NCBI GenBank assembly: GCA_021234155.1
Contig: JAJEKV010000002.1
Location: 35,632,128 to 35,696,127 of the forward strand
From: Isoetes taiwanensis
Taxonomy: Eukaryota; Streptophyta; Lycopodiopsida; Isoetales; Isoetaceae
Reading direction: 5' to 3'
DNA length: 64,000 bases
Made by a program: the position numbers and the translations under genes. The notes below the pieces were generated by a model. That model was given only the letters and a program-made list of their open reading frames with translations. It made no database searches and was not told the DNA's origin. Of the stretch, positions 48,693 to 61,599 are shown piece after piece (position 1 is the stretch's first letter; each line of letters starts with the position of its first letter).

Positions 48693-50816
48693 GGGTGAAA
48701 ATATTCTTACCCTGGTTTTGGTGATTCCATCGCGGTGCTACTCTCCGCAGAATCACTAACCCTCCTGCCCCGTTATCCGTACCTGACAGGCTCCATTTTA
48801 TACCTTCCAACGGAATCACGTCTGCGAAATACCGCTGGATGGAATCACCAACCTTTTATTCTACGCGATAGAATCACATGGAATTGATCCTGCGGGGTGG
48901 AATCACCGCATACCATAATATTCTCCCCCGTGGAATCACCGCGTACGATAATATTCTTCCCCGTGAATCACCGCGTAAATATTCTCCCCCGTGGAATCAC
49001 TGCGATAATATTCTCCCCCGTAGAATCACCACGTACTATTCTTCGGGAAGGAATCACCTGGAGACCTTTGAATCTGTAATAACTGCATGCAGGAAGGAAA
49101 AATTGGCAGATGATTCAAATTCAGACAGAAGTTTATGCCGGATTCCATAAAAAATAGTTGAGGATGGTTTAAGCGAAGCCTACATTACTTGAAGATCATG
49201 AATGATAAACCAATGATGGAAAAAAACAAGCTTGGGCTACTCCATTTTGTCTCAGCATGTCCATTCTTATGCTCTGAACTGCCCATAATTTTTCTGGTTG
49301 GGGATTTGAACCCCTTGCCAACATCGGCAATGCCCTTTTCATGCATGGCCTGCCCTTTGAGAAGAACAGAACAGGTCTGTCCTATGTGGGTTAAAGCTTT
49401 GTGGTTAGAATGACGTATTTTCTGTCTACATAAGTTTCGAGTTGCTGTAAATCCGTTTCTTAAAAACAAAAAAGCAGTTCACTATTAGAAACGGGCAGTT
49501 TTACCTTATTTTCGCTTGAATACCTCGGGCGGACTATTTGTTCTTCAATTTTCTGCGCCCTTTCTTCATAGGGAGATGGGCTTTTGCTTCTTCTGGTTCT
49601 GAACCAAGGAAGGAAAAAATAGAAACAATAGAATCTAAGGACGGAAAAAGGGGGCAAAACAAAGAAGTAGATGAGGCGAATCTCGAAAAGACCGACCCGA
49701 AATTCCTGATTAGGACAGACTCGAGGTCCAACTCCGGCAGGGTCCGAGATTGATCAGCGGAAGGAGGGAAGCGGATTGGTAGCCATATCCCAAACGGTTG
49801 GGTCTGGTAGGAAAAAGGCCAGAGCAGGCTGGAAACGCCATAGCCAGTTCTTGCATTCTTGCTTCCAGAGATTACAGCCATCATCAAAATCTGCTCAAAT
49901 CGCTGGAACCGACCTGGGTTTGAGAATCTAGAAAGCCCTAACCCGGGCTAGAGCTCCAATACGAAAATCCTTCCTCAGAAGCTTAAATGCTCCACCAGAA
50001 TCGACCTCCAAATCTGATTACTCCGGCATTGCTTGATTCCGGCCATTTTTTGGCTACTATAGTTCATTCCGGTGGTTACAGTGGTAGGGGCAGTGGTAGA
50101 AACCACGGTACTGAGCTGCCGAAACTCCATAGCCCAGCTTGGGAGGAAAAAAATAGGAAATGGGGCAGAAGGGGCAGATTTGCCTCTATTTCGTCATAGA
50201 TTGGGTCTATTTCTGCGCAAATTTGCAGGTTTGGAGAGCAGATTAGGCTTATTTTTTGTGGAGCAGCTATGTCGGAGGAAGAAGGAACATGAATAGGGGC
50301 TCTCATGCACCCTCTCAGAAGAACGCCCCCTGTTTTCAGAAGAACGCCCCCTGTTTTCCGCCATAGCCATGCTGCCCGATCTGTAGAAGAAAATAAAACG
50401 AGAAAATAATAAAACGAGAACAAGAAAAGAAGGAAGACCTCCTCAACCTCCTGTTCAATCGCATCTCTCGCTGGAGCAATACGCCATAGCCCGCACCTCC
50501 CAGAAGAACAGTAGGTCATCAAAATTTTTAACTTTTACTGGGATATTCCGAATAGTGATTCCGTCCCGTGGAATAAAAGGGCAGTGATTCCGTCCGGCGG
50601 TATTTTGCGGATGTGATTCTGCCAGAAGGTATAAAATGGACGGCCAGGATGGACCCTGTAGACGTATGGCTGGGATCCATCAGAAGGTACACCTGACAGT
50701 CAGGTACGGATAACGGGGCCTCCAGAACGGATCCCGTTCCCGGAGGGTCTGTGATTCCGCGGGAGAGTATTCACTGCGATGGAATCACTAAAACCAGGGT
50801 AAGAATATTTTCACCC
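48693..50816. mobile_element. MULE-type DNA transposon, copy B, about 2.1 kb
   Basis: Starts GGGTGAAAATATTCTTACC and ends with its reverse complement, flanked by a 9-bp duplication. Terminal inverted repeats reach about 200-260 bp (left to about 48900, right from about 50560); matched words include GTTATCCGTACCTGAC and ATTTTATACCTTC. Inside the left arm at about 48897-49045, a roughly 33-bp unit with GGAATCACCGCG and ATAATATTCT is repeated four to five times. No transposase is visible. The internal kilobase carries protein-like fragments of unknown origin, so this could be a Pack-MULE. It sits immediately upstream of the synthetase gene. Confidence 0.82.
49185..49469 (-). CDS. 95-codon ORF inside MULE (copy B), unknown
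   Basis: Shares its core (HSNHKALTHIGQ, HEKGIADVGKGFKS, FFSIIGLSF) with the longer frame at 10907-11569 in copy A. Frame ends differ because of indels. Another minus-strand frame, RRSKSPSPYEERAQKIEEQ at about 49540-49630, is also conserved in spirit and looks protein-like. I recognise neither. They may be exons of a captured gene. Confidence 0.28.
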   Translation of the reverse strand: MFLRNGFTATRNLCRQKIRHSNHKALTHIGQTCSVLLKGQAMHEKGIADVGKGFKSPTRKIMGSSEHKNGHAETKWSSPSLFFSIIGLSFMIFK

Positions 50817-50825
50817 ATGCATTGC
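50817..50825. repeat. 9-bp target site duplication, right (MULE copy B)
   Basis: ATGCATTGC directly after the element end ...TTTTCACCC. Partner of 48684-48692. Confidence 0.75.
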
Positions 50826-51218
50826 TAACCTTTAGATTAGAGTATATTCTGCAACATATACCCCATTATGCTTAGGTGGCTCTATAATTTAGGGATTAGC
50901 ATCCTTTGAACACAATTCAAATACAATATATATTGACTTAGAAACATATATTCCCTCCAAAATTAGCAGTTTTCCAAGGCATAACTTCATGCCATAATAG
51001 GCTCGACAGCGTGGTGCACAAGATTAGGGACTTTGAAATGTTCCTACCTTCAACGCCTACAACATAGGCGTGCGCAGATTGTATGCCACATAATCCTAAC
51101 CTCCCAAATTTTGCTTGCACTCCAAGAGCCTGAAACTTGCAGTAAGAAAGATACAAAAGGTGCAAGCTCGGGGATTTGAACCCCCGCACAGGCTCCAAGC
51201 AACTTGTTCGCCTTTAAA

Positions 51219-51244
51219 AGGAAGGAAGGAAGGAAGGAAGGAAG
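51219..51244. repeat. (GGAA)n microsatellite, inverted partner of the TTCC tract
   Basis: Six GGAA units, followed by GTATATTTTAACGTC. The reverse complement of this flank (GACGTTAAAATATAC) also borders the (TTCC)n tract at 42003-42029, so the similarity extends beyond the simple repeat. The same pair exists in copy A (4034 and 13290). Confidence 0.8.
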
Positions 51245-51609
51245 TATATTTTAACGTCTATGCATATGCAAATGCAATCACATATTCTTTTCCAATCATT
51301 TTCTTTATTTTCAATGCTTTTTTCATCAGAACAATCCAAGAACAACTACCAGAGACTAAATATGTCTAAGTAGGAATAAGATAAGATGAATTTTTACGTA
51401 AAAATAAACCCTAGACACAAGAAACCCTACATAAAAATAAAAAACAAGCTCTCATCTCTTTCTAGGCAAAATCGGTCCCTAAATGAATATGCATTTCTGC
51501 AAGAATTCCTTGCATAACACATAAGACCTTTGCATATATCCCTATCTCACCTGTGTAACAAAGAAAAGACCATGGGAGTCATCATACAGCACGCCAATTA
51601 TAACAAGCA

Positions 51610-51637
51610 CTAGTTATAGTGCCCGGCGTTGCCGGGC
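51610..51637 (-). mobile_element. Helitron 3' terminus (element body extends rightward)
   Basis: Read on the minus strand: a 7-bp-stem hairpin GCCCGGC-AAC-GCCGGGC (51637-51621), seven bases, then CTAG (51613-51610) followed by T. A hairpin just before a CTRR end and insertion before T are the defining 3' features of Helitrons. The 5' TC end could not be placed. In copy A the hairpin is damaged (about 13677-13700). Confidence 0.65.
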
Positions 51638-52178
51638 TTTACTACAATTTGAAAGTTCCCGAGCTTTACTACAATTTGAAAGGGTGGTGATTGGATTGTT
51701 GGTTAGAATAAAGAATGTGCCAATTTTTGTATCTGACACAATGCTAAAAAAAAGGAAGGTGTGAAGGTGAGTGTGGGGGGCACAAAAAGTGTGTTTGCTT
51801 ATGGCTAAGATTGGCTAAGGTTTCCACGAATAACTCATTGTTAATATATTATATGGAGTTCAACAAAGGTGTATATGTGTTTAGCTTTAATTATGGATAA
51901 CAGTTAGGAGATTAGTTTTGATGTCAAGAAGTTGGAGACTTTGCACTTTAGAATACCAATGATAGTGGGTGATAAATGACTTTTTGCTCCAAATGTTGTT
52001 GTTATGTGAAACTTAAGGTACATTGTAAGGGTTTGAATTTTGTATTTTATCGGTGTAAGCATATTAAGTGAATTGCATATTTGTTTGCGGAATTACAAAC
52101 AACATGAAACCGACTTCATGCGGGTCTTATGCACCTAAAAGGAGCCAAATGAGGCCTAAGCCAAAGAAGACGTCCTTT

Positions 52179-52209
52179 AATGGTTCTATTCATGTTGAAT
52201 AGAACCATT
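52179..52209. repeat. Perfect 14-bp-stem hairpin
   Basis: AATGGTTCTATTCA, a 3-nt loop, then the exact complement. In copy A (about 14231-14264) the loop is longer and the arms are unchanged. Too short for a plant miRNA precursor on its own. Confidence 0.7.
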
Positions 52210-53997
52210 ACATTCCATGCAGGTGCCATGTGTGTCTTGCTTTGCTAGCTGCACATGTTTTATTGGCATTGAATGTGTGATTTACTTTTTATGCAAACTT
52301 GTATAAGAGGCCACTATTTATGCAAGGACAATTCTAAAATGTTAGACGTTTTTTTATGGTGAGACCGACTTTTTGTTGGAAAATGAGACTTGTTATTAAC
52401 AACAATCTAGTAAGGTGCATTCGTGAAATGCACCTCTGATTACCATGGCACAATTATAGTTGGAGATATAACTTGTTTTAACGAAAAGAGATACGGTTGA
52501 CATCCATTAACATGTGGTTTATAATAAGCGGTATTGTGGGAATACAATTTCCTGATAGTACATATCTTGTAATACCATACGTTTTGTTCTAAAACATGGT
52601 GCCATACCTTTAATTGCATTACATCGTGGCAAACATTTTAGGCTAGAACGCTTTAGGTTGAAAGTACTTTCTTAGTTGCATAGTGCAAAAAAGGCATAGC
52701 TCCTACTGTTCTACAATGTCTTATTATGAGGCCTATGCATTGCACCCATAACATGCTTCCATGTTCGCACCAATTGATCAATATAGAGCTCTAGAGCCTT
52801 GAGAGATCTCAGATCCCAAAGGGCATTGCGCCTAGAAATTTTTTCATTGGCAAGGATATATGTAAGTAGGGTTACCCGTGATGCATCTTTTATATGCCTA
52901 TCAATCCTCTCAGAATCAAATGTTCGGATAACTATTTAGAATACTAACTATCCTTAAGGGGCTCATGATAAAATGTTATGCATTGGCATGTGTGTATGCT
53001 TTAAGCAGCTATAGAAGCATACACAATATGTCAAAGTGTTATGCATTGGCACCAACCATTTACAAATGCACAATACAATGATCATGAGGGACAATGTGTA
53101 TGCTTAAAGCTCATCATCCCGACTAATTCGTATACTTTCATTCATAACTTTTTCTTTGACCACACAATGCCATTATACCAAGTGTTCCTCCACTCTTCAT
53201 CTCATTCAACTATAGAATGTTCTAAGAAATTCGCAAAGAGCAAGTCATCTACTTAATATTCACCAAATAGTCCAACAATCATGTAGACTACTTATAAAAT
53301 AATGTATGTGCCCTTGCAATGAAGGAAAAATGAAACATAGCTAATAAACATGTATGGAGCTTAAAGAACACTCAAAGTGCATTTGATAAAGTGAACTAAA
53401 TATGATCAGCTTGAACATGTGAATGGAGTTCCTCAACTTCCACAAAGCATGAAGTTGAACATCAATTTCACTCAGCACCCTTTTCACCTGCAATTTGGCT
53501 CAATCAAGAGTGGATTGTCTCCCCAATAGTGTGGCATTATTATTGTTGTCAGCGTAGTCAGACTTTCTTGTGAGGCTGAGGAACTTATGAATAGCATGCC
53601 ATTAGAGCTTGTAAATTTATTAGTTGGCCAAGGATATATTTGTTGGTTGACCAAGGATGTCATGCTGCAAAAAAAAGCCTTAGTCTCTGCAAAAAAATCC
53701 CTTCGTTACTCTTAAGGCAAAGTAAGTCCCATAGTCATTAGGGCAAAGTAAGTGCCATAGTCATAGTCTCATAAGTCCAAAAGTAACTTTATAGTTTGTT
53801 TTAGAATCCCTCTGCATACTAATTCAAGAATATTGAGCTGCAATTATGAATAGCCTAGAATTGGACAAAACATGATTCCTTACTTTCATCACTATGGATC
53901 TCTAACAAAATAGAAGCAAATAGCATAGAAATAAGCAGATTAGACTGGTGGGTAGAAGACAATTTCTCCCTTGCAAATGATTGCTATAGTTGAGGAG

Positions 53998-54156
53998 GAG
54001 GAGCAATTTTTACGACAATAACAATTTTTAAAGTAGAATAGAGCATGGGAGCATAGTAGAAGACATCTCAACGTCCAGAGGAGCAATTTTTACGACATAA
54101 CAATTTTTAAAGTAGAATAGAGCATGGGAGCATAGTAGAAGACATCTCAACGTCCA
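53998..54156. repeat. 80-bp direct tandem repeat (two units)
   Basis: Units 53998-54077 and 54078-54156 both start GAGGAGCAATTTTTACGAC and end near CTCAACGTCCA. They are almost identical. The partner in copy A is more diverged. Confidence 0.85.
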
Positions 54157-56388
54157 GATGCACCAGCGACTTCATATGATTTACAGGTTACAAATTATAT
54201 CTAATTCCTGCAGAGCTTTACCTTATGTGACAAAAAATAGGCATAGCATCACCAAGTAATTTCTATGTAAATGATGCTCTTAACGTCATCATGAGAATGA
54301 TTACTAACCTGCCACATGATAAACAACTATATTGTTCCCCAAAATAAGCTATAAGCTTTAGATCTCATACAAAAAATTGCATCCATTTGAATACTAAGCT
54401 TTATGGAGATGCAATGCCATAACAAAGGAGTTCACTTCAACTGTTCGATATTACATCTTATCAGAGGAATTGAAATCAGGTTTTCACAAAGATTGTGCGT
54501 AGTTAAGAAATCTAAAGAATATTCATTTTCTCAAAGTACAACTTGCATACACTATCGAACCTAAGCTTTTGGTTAAGCTAGAATTTTGAGGACCACCTTA
54601 TTTCAAGTTGCTTGTCGTTTTGACTAACTTAAGTGTTGATGTTGGGTGTTTTGTAAATCCCATTCTAATATATGAGGTATCTAGTCATCCCTGTAATTTC
54701 TTTCGCTGCAACAATATGATCAGATTTATGAGATACAAAAAAAAGCCGCCATGAGACCACTAATCCTATTACATTTCTAGCAAAATCAATAGCCTATTGT
54801 TGCCTGAATAGGACATGCCTGAATCTATTACTTCCAACAGCTCTTGTTGGCTTGCCATGAACATGAACTTTCTCACAATCCAAAGCCCAAGAACTTACTG
54901 CAGTACAATCAACAGATCCTTCAAAACCACATCACTACTGTGAGTACTTGAGACTATGGCAATTACAATTTTGATGTGTTGTACATCATGCAAATGGGCA
55001 GAAAGTTCCCCCAAGACAGTCTTTCAATGAAGTCTACAAAATAAAATGAACAGAGAAAAGAAATAATACCTGCATTTTGTCGTAGACCACTACTAACAAA
55101 ATATAAAGTTCGTTTCACTTTTGCCCTGACAAAATACATAGAATCTTTAAAGCTGATATAAATTTTCAAGATGATTAATGATAGATCTTGTCCAGAGAGA
55201 CCCATACCTCTAATATCTAAACAAAAACCTATGAAGATGTCAATTATCAAGGAGTCCAAGTTACCTAGAAGATGTCATCTATGTGAGGCTAGCTTTGATC
55301 TGATGATTGAATATCCAGATGTGATGGAACATATTTAATAGGAGCCAAATTACAATTGAATACTTCCATCCTTAGATCTGTAAATGCAGTCAATGACGAA
55401 GATATAGTAGCAAACATATAGAAAATAGAGATAGCTAAAGGAAATAAAAAATTCTGGTTAATAATATGCCACTTCTGTCATATAATTATTATGATAAACA
55501 TTAACGCCAGGTGAGTTAAGTCTCAGAGTAGATAGGGCATTACCTAACTATGGGCACCGAAATCCAGGAACAGAACGCTGGAGCAGTGAATTAATATCCT
55601 CCAGATTCTTGCTAGAACAGTTGCAGCCTACCCACCTAGGCATTCAGTCGCAATGGCAAGGAGAACCAGACGGCTTTGCTATTTGGCAAAATTATATCTA
55701 ATGATTTTCAAGTATAGCAAGCCATAGTTCCATCCAATTTCAGGCAAAACCATCGCAAGCCCATGTGCTCCTTGTCGAAGCAAAGATACTCTTGCAAATG
55801 CCACACGATTACCTAAACTAATATTACCTCGTCATATCTTATAAGAGAAAAATCGACTTATGCTCCAACCAGCTATGACTTCCCAGATGCCAAAAAGAAA
55901 TCAGTTAATGTTCCTTCAAGTCCAGCAGAAATAGTTGCTCGAGAATAGCATGTTGCGAAATATGCCAGATAAGGTAAAGAGACTATTGTTAGGATCTAAT
56001 GCTATCGCATCTCCTGTCTATTCATGAAACTTGCAGATGCACGCATATGGACAGTTAGGGTCCTAGACCGTAGAGGCGACAAAATTTGATGCCAAACTCA
56101 AGCTTCAGAAATCTATCAAAGCAAGCAAATATAATCCACACATTGGTTATACCAGCCAGATGCAATTTTAATAACAATACTAATATAGCATAAATCTCTA
56201 CCTGGATTTGTAGGAAGATAATAGAACTTAAGCAATCTCGGAATCATGGCATCCAGATCTTTGATCCTCCTATAGCCGAAAAGAAACAACTTCAAACCTT
56301 TATCTCGAGAGATAAATAATCCAAAGATATAAATCAAGATTCTCGATTGGACCATATATGATTACCTAAAGAGTACCCTAAGAAAAAT

Positions 56389-57464
56389 ATATGAAGCAAA
56401 ATCAGCATGAGCTAACCCGTTCCAACATCAATCTCATGCTTATTGGTAAATCCTTGGCTTTTCGAGATGCCACCAATGAGAGCTCAAATCGAGAGCCCTG
56501 TGTTTCAAAGAACGATCTTACGGCGAGGTGCTTTGCAAGTTGCAGTAAAAGGCATGCATGCCGGTGGACAGCTGCAATCCGATAAGGAGGTTCTATGCCT
56601 GTGGACAGCTGCAATCCGATAAAATCTGATAAGAATAGAATAGGTCTTGTTCAGAATAATAATTTAGAAACTGGTTGCAATTTTTGGAAGCAATGAAATA
56701 TTTTCCGGCCACCGAAAACCCCAACAATCTTAGGAAATCATCCTAAAAAAAAATCCAAAAACTTTTTCCACCAAATCGGAAAATCCCAAATTAAAAGAGT
56801 TGATAATCGGCAGGACATATATCGGCCTTGCCAGAAATCATATCGGCCTGCGGTCTGTGCATGAATAGATCAGAAATGAAGCTACAGTATCATTATAGCA
56901 AGGATAATAGTGTTGTAGAAAATTGGCACGAAGGAATCCACAAGAAGAATCAACTACCTAGAAATAAAAAACAAGCTCTTCATACTCTAACATCTCCAAA
57001 TATGCACTATAAAAACAGACAAGCTAAACTCATATGTGCAGACAAATCTGGATATGGCAATGCAGAAGACAAAATAGAACTATGGCGATGCAAAAGATGA
57101 ACATTGTAAAATGCCATACTTGCTAATTTATCTACATATTACATACGAGTACGTACCCTTAACAAGTAACAATCTTAGATTATTTCCATACGCCTTCATG
57201 AAAGAGCAAACAATATCGAATAAAAAGAGGAATTGGAATGGGAGGGAGATATAGGAGAGCCCAAAATGACTCAACTTTGGAGAGAAGGAGCATCTGACTA
57301 AGCAGGGATGAATGAATGTCACAAAAAATGGTTCGTCGTCCAAAACGCATAATTGTATGGTTATTTTGCTAAGGTTTTCATATGATTGTGCTTTATATTT
57401 GCGTGTGCATATGGTAGCGGTATTTACAGAGCGCACCATATATGTTTGTTAAGTTTTGTGCTCT
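56389..57464. other. Unique DNA right of the duplication, no supported gene
   Basis: Short frames only. A 22-bp word (GTGGACAGCTGCAATCCGATAA, split by a short spacer) is repeated at about 56568 and 56602. A minus-strand frame at 56402-56614 and a plus-strand frame at 56828-57100 are open but unrecognised. Confidence 0.4.
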
Positions 57465-57647
57465 GAACCATTGGTTTGGTTTGGTGCATGCGTGTTCTTG
57501 AACATGCATGCATAGTATCTTCTATGAACCATTGGTTTGGTTTGGTGCATGCGTGTTCTTGGACATGCATGCATAGTATCTTCTGTGAACCATTGGTCTG
57601 TTTTGGTGCATGCGTGTTCTTGAACATGCATGCATAGTATCTTCATA
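57465..57647. repeat. Minisatellite, three 61-bp units with CATGCA motifs
   Basis: Units start GAACCATTGGT at 57465, 57526 and 57587. Each contains GGTGCATGCGTG, the near-palindrome GTTCTTGAAC and CATGCATGCATAG. Open minus-strand frames across it result from the repetition. Confidence 0.9.
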
Positions 57648-57828
57648 TGGCCTGCTGTTCTTGGCCCCAGCCCTCTCTTGTGTATGTGATATTCGGAGTT
57701 TTTTTATCATGGAGTTTTTGTCGCGACGGCAATCATGCTAATCCTTTGTGTGCAGACAGTATTAGGTATGGTTCCGAGCCTTTCAATCCATGCCTATATT
57801 GTTTGTATAGTATGTTCAATCAGTTTTA

Positions 57829-58181
57829 GGTCTGTCTTTGGTGCATTCAATTGATTTTTGCAAGTCTGTGGCTTATTTGAGCAAGGCATTTTCTTACTAT
57901 ATGTTGAGCATATGAAACTCCAAACCCCTGCATAATCGGTTAGCAGGGCATGTAACTGTATTCCACTCTGAATTCCATATAAACCCATCTAAATGGCATG
58001 CAAAAGGTCTGTCTTTGGTGCATTCAATTGGTTTTTGCAAGTCTGTGGCTTATTGAGCAAGGCATTCCCTTACTATATGCTGAGCATATGAAACTCCAAG
58101 TCCCTGCATAATCTGTTGGCAGGGCATGTAACTATAATTCCACTCTGAATTCCATATAAACCCATCGAAATGGCATGCAAA
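57829..58181. repeat. 177-bp tandem duplication
   Basis: Units 57829-58005 and 58006-58181 both start GGTCTGTCTTTGGTGCATTC and end with a TGGCATGCAAA-type word. They differ by scattered substitutions and one- to two-base indels. Confidence 0.9.
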
Positions 58182-60410
58182 TCTGTGTTGTTTTGCGGAA
58201 AAAGTAACAAGATAGGGTCCCTTCAACAAACCTAAAGTCGAAAATAGACATCAGAGGATTTTTTATTGTAATGAAGGAATGTCTATTTTTTAAGCCCGCC
58301 CTTATTATTCTCAATATTTTTTCCTTTGACCTGCATCTTCAAGACTCAAATTACACACTCCCCACGCACATTCCCCACACATTCCCTACACACATTCCGT
58401 ACAAATACAACACATTAAACCATTGGAATGGCCATTAACAAACTAAACCATTGAATTAAACCCCCCAAACCCTCCAATTGTTTTTGCGGACCCCATGCCT
58501 AATTGACCCTCCGAAGGACCCATGTTCAAGGGTCAAAATGTAGAGGTGTCTCCTTTATTTTTCTGTGATCCGACTAAATTGCTAGTCCCTTATTGTGGAT
58601 CCCTTACGATGGAGCTCTGCGGGGATGTCTGTGATAACACCAGCACACAACTACTATTAAAATTTGTTAACATCTTCTTTTTTTAAATAGGATGGTGTTG
58701 GGAACCGCGCCGGAACGCCGCATGCAGCGTTCCCTCTGCCGCTTGCGGGTCTTTTTTGCGGGTTGGCTGCCTGTTTTTGAATCCAATGCATTTTGCACTC
58801 CGCCCCTTACTCTCTACCTATTTCGTATCAGAAAAAAGGAAGGGAAGAAGCCCCGATTCAGAAGGAAGCAGGAAACCACAAAGCTACTTGCAATGTTTTG
58901 AAGTGTCCTCAAGATTGGGTTTTTTTTTCGTGCCATTCTCCAGCTTCGCATTCTTCAAACGTGGTGTTGCTTTTATGCCCATATCTTCTTCTGCTTCAAA
59001 ACCAGGTAGAAGAATCGTAAGCAAACTCTAAGCTCGGAGGAATTTCAAGTTCTTACCCAGGAATCTTTCTGATAGAATATATTCTCCTTTGCAGAAGTCC
59101 AATGGATCCAAGGTCGTGCGATATGCAAGTGTTTGCTTTCCTTCTGTTCTTTATGTTTTTGCTTAATGTAGAATGATTGTAACCAGATTCGATTGTCTGC
59201 AGGATGCTTTTTGAGTCCATATATACTTTGCTGGAAGGCATCCATTAATTCGTATATTCATTATTCAAATAGCTTATGCACTTTTGGTAATGTTGCATTT
59301 GCATCGTATCTATCTAGAGTTTGGAGCTTTTCTCATCGACTGGATTGAGGCAAAATGTTATGCAATTATACAAAATTTTGTTGGTCCATTTGCGGTTGCC
59401 TTCAGTATGAGGTATTGACAACAGCCACGGGGTAATATTCTTTATTCTTCAGGAATGAGTAAGGACTTGAAATGCTCCCTATCTGTTAGCTAAAACTAAG
59501 CACTTGGAATAGGTACTGCATTATCTATTTTGATTTGCTTTATTTATGTCTATGAATTTAGAATACGAATATCCAGTTAGTCATGATAGAAATAATCTGC
59601 AACGTGCATTTGATTCTGACTGTTCTGGATTTAAACTACATTTCACCAGTATGATATGAATTTTTTTGCTGAATTACACATTAGTGTTGCTTGAAATCGG
59701 ATGGCAAGAACTATGACTGCACTTAATGATATTTTTTTAAATCCTCCCTCAGATGGCAGCCAAAGGCAATCATTGTACCAAACTACGACATATGCTCCCT
59801 ACAACATAACGGAGTTTGTTTGAAGATAAGCGGCATACAGAAGGCAACTCAATTTCAGACTATGGTATTCTTCTTTGGCTTCTGGAGCCAGCCGATATTC
59901 GAAGGTAAGGTATTTTTGTCCAGCTTTGTTTAACTGACATACATAAATCATTATTTCTTGGGATACAAGGGATCATTATTTGCTGGGCCCAGCGACATAC
60001 ATGGATCATTATTTGGGTTTCTAAACTTCTATGAAGTATCTCTTCAATCAGGTTTTCCATTCTAAGCATAGGTCATACATTTTCCATTCTAAGCATAGGC
60101 TGCATTAAGTGTTTGGGATGCATGCTGAAGTCTGCATCCAAATGCAAATATTGTATGCAGGATTTTACATACATGTATTTCGAAATCATTCTGGTGGATC
60201 CATTCCACACTGCAATTTGTAAGGACCCATCAGCATCGTGATTGTTTCCTTTTGTTTCCTATTTTGAGATTAAATTGGAGTTGAAACGTGGTAGTGCTTC
60301 TATTCTGAGATTTCATATGTTGTACAAATGCCTCAGTGCCACTGTTTGAACCATTTTCCATCTTCATATGTGTACATTGGAAAGAGCCTCAAATCAAATC
60401 TGTAATAATA
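58182..60410. other. Spacer with one possible unassigned exon
   Basis: No gene can be assembled. A candidate plus-strand exon lies at 59753-59904: acceptor CCCTCAG, open frame WQPKAIIVPNYDICSLQHNG..., donor GAAG|GTAAGG. Upstream, a leader-like segment (58692 to about 59040) has good splice-like sites but no recognisable protein. No family is recognised. Confidence 0.3.
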
Positions 60411-60414
60411 AAAT

Positions 60415-61110
60415 GAAAATGATAAGTTATGGACTAAATAACCATAAATCTAACTCTTTAGCTTCACGTACTTGATGCTTTTTGTTAGAGCTTTGAGTTT
60501 CAATAAGTTTTGGGTGTATTATTAAATATGTAGAAGATTCATAGTGCTAACTCTTTAGCTTCACGTACTATGATCAGCACATGTTCAACTGCATAGCTCA
60601 TGTTCTTCCTGCCTTATAGCTGTTTCAGAAGGTCTAATCTTAGTATACGAGAAGTCATAACATTACGCATTATGAACTATAATAATTTCCAGCTTTGTGA
60701 ACAGCTCTGATATGATTATTGGACCATATCTTGGGAAGGCCAGCACAAATGGCTTCATTGAATAAGTCCATATTACCAATATTAATGTCCTGGCCCCATG
60801 TATGAACGGAAATGATAAGTTATGGATATGTATTAAATAACTCTTTAGCTATGCGTATTTTATGATTTCTGTTACAGTCCTGAGCTTCAATAAGTTATCG
60901 ATATGTATTAAATATGTAGAAGATTCGTAAAGCTAGCTCTTTAGCTTCATGTACTGGTTGCTATGAATATCGAACTCTAATAATCTCCAGCTTTATGAAC
61001 ACCTCTGATAAGATTATTGGACCATATCTTTGGAAGACCATTACAAATGGCTTCGTTGAATAAGTCTGTATTATTAGTACTAAGTCCTGGTCCTGTGTAT
61101 GATCATGTCA
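60415..61110. repeat. Diverged tandem duplication of about 390 bp
   Basis: Segments from about 60415 and about 60808 share ordered words: GATAAGTTATGGA, CAATAAGTT, ATTAAATATGTAGAAGATTC, ACTCTTTAGCTTCA, TTATTGGACCATATCTT and ACAAATGGCTTC. Identity is clearly lower than in the other tandem repeats, so it is older. Confidence 0.75.
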
Positions 61111-61599
61111 GCTTGAAGTCCTTCCCAATCTATTCCTTTTCCTGTATTCAACTGATGAATGGCCTTCTCAATAAGCGAAGTCAAGAAGAAGCAGGTGATC
61201 TTTAGGCCGAAATTGACGAACCTACACTTGGAGATGAATGTGGGCACAAGATTTACATGATCAGAGCTGCATGCAAGAGTACGATATGAGAGAAATAAGA
61301 ATAGTTGGAAACAAAGAATTCAAAGATTAAGGCTACCAAATCCCTTTCGGATTAAACTTTTTTTTCGTGTGTATTATCGTTTTTAGGCCGTCAGATGACG
61401 GCACCTTCCGGGGAATATGCTGCCTACGGGAATCCTGGCCGCCAGTGCACAGACAATAAGGGGTCAAATTGACCCCTTGAAATAGGAGCACGAATTGCCT
61501 ACAGACCATGATCCCAAACCAGAATACGCCTTGGTAGCATACAAATACAGTATGAGAAGACAATGCATGACTGATCAGAACACAAGAAACAAGGGGCCG

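Larger units (their letters stand above)
50826..56388. other. Gene-poor AT-rich DNA (copy B) with small repeats
   Basis: No gene could be supported in more than 5 kb. Frames are short on both strands, and the two copies do not conserve any one of them beyond about 80 codons. It contains the separately listed GGAA microsatellite, Helitron end, hairpins and 80-bp direct repeat. Minus-strand segments near 53410-53560 and 56120-56330 look weakly protein-like but could not be assigned. Confidence 0.55.

Noticed and set aside
51170-51200. T-arm-like palindrome (GGGGTTCAAATCCCC on the minus strand), suggesting a tRNA gene or SINE; a similar one lies at about 49300
   Set aside because: No matching acceptor, D-arm or anticodon arm upstream and no convincing A box. 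A box B-like word alone is not enough.
57424-57710. Overlapping Cys/His/Met-rich minus-strand frames
   Set aside because: Produced by the 61-bp minisatellite; 61 is not a multiple of three, so all frames repeat the same peptide pieces.
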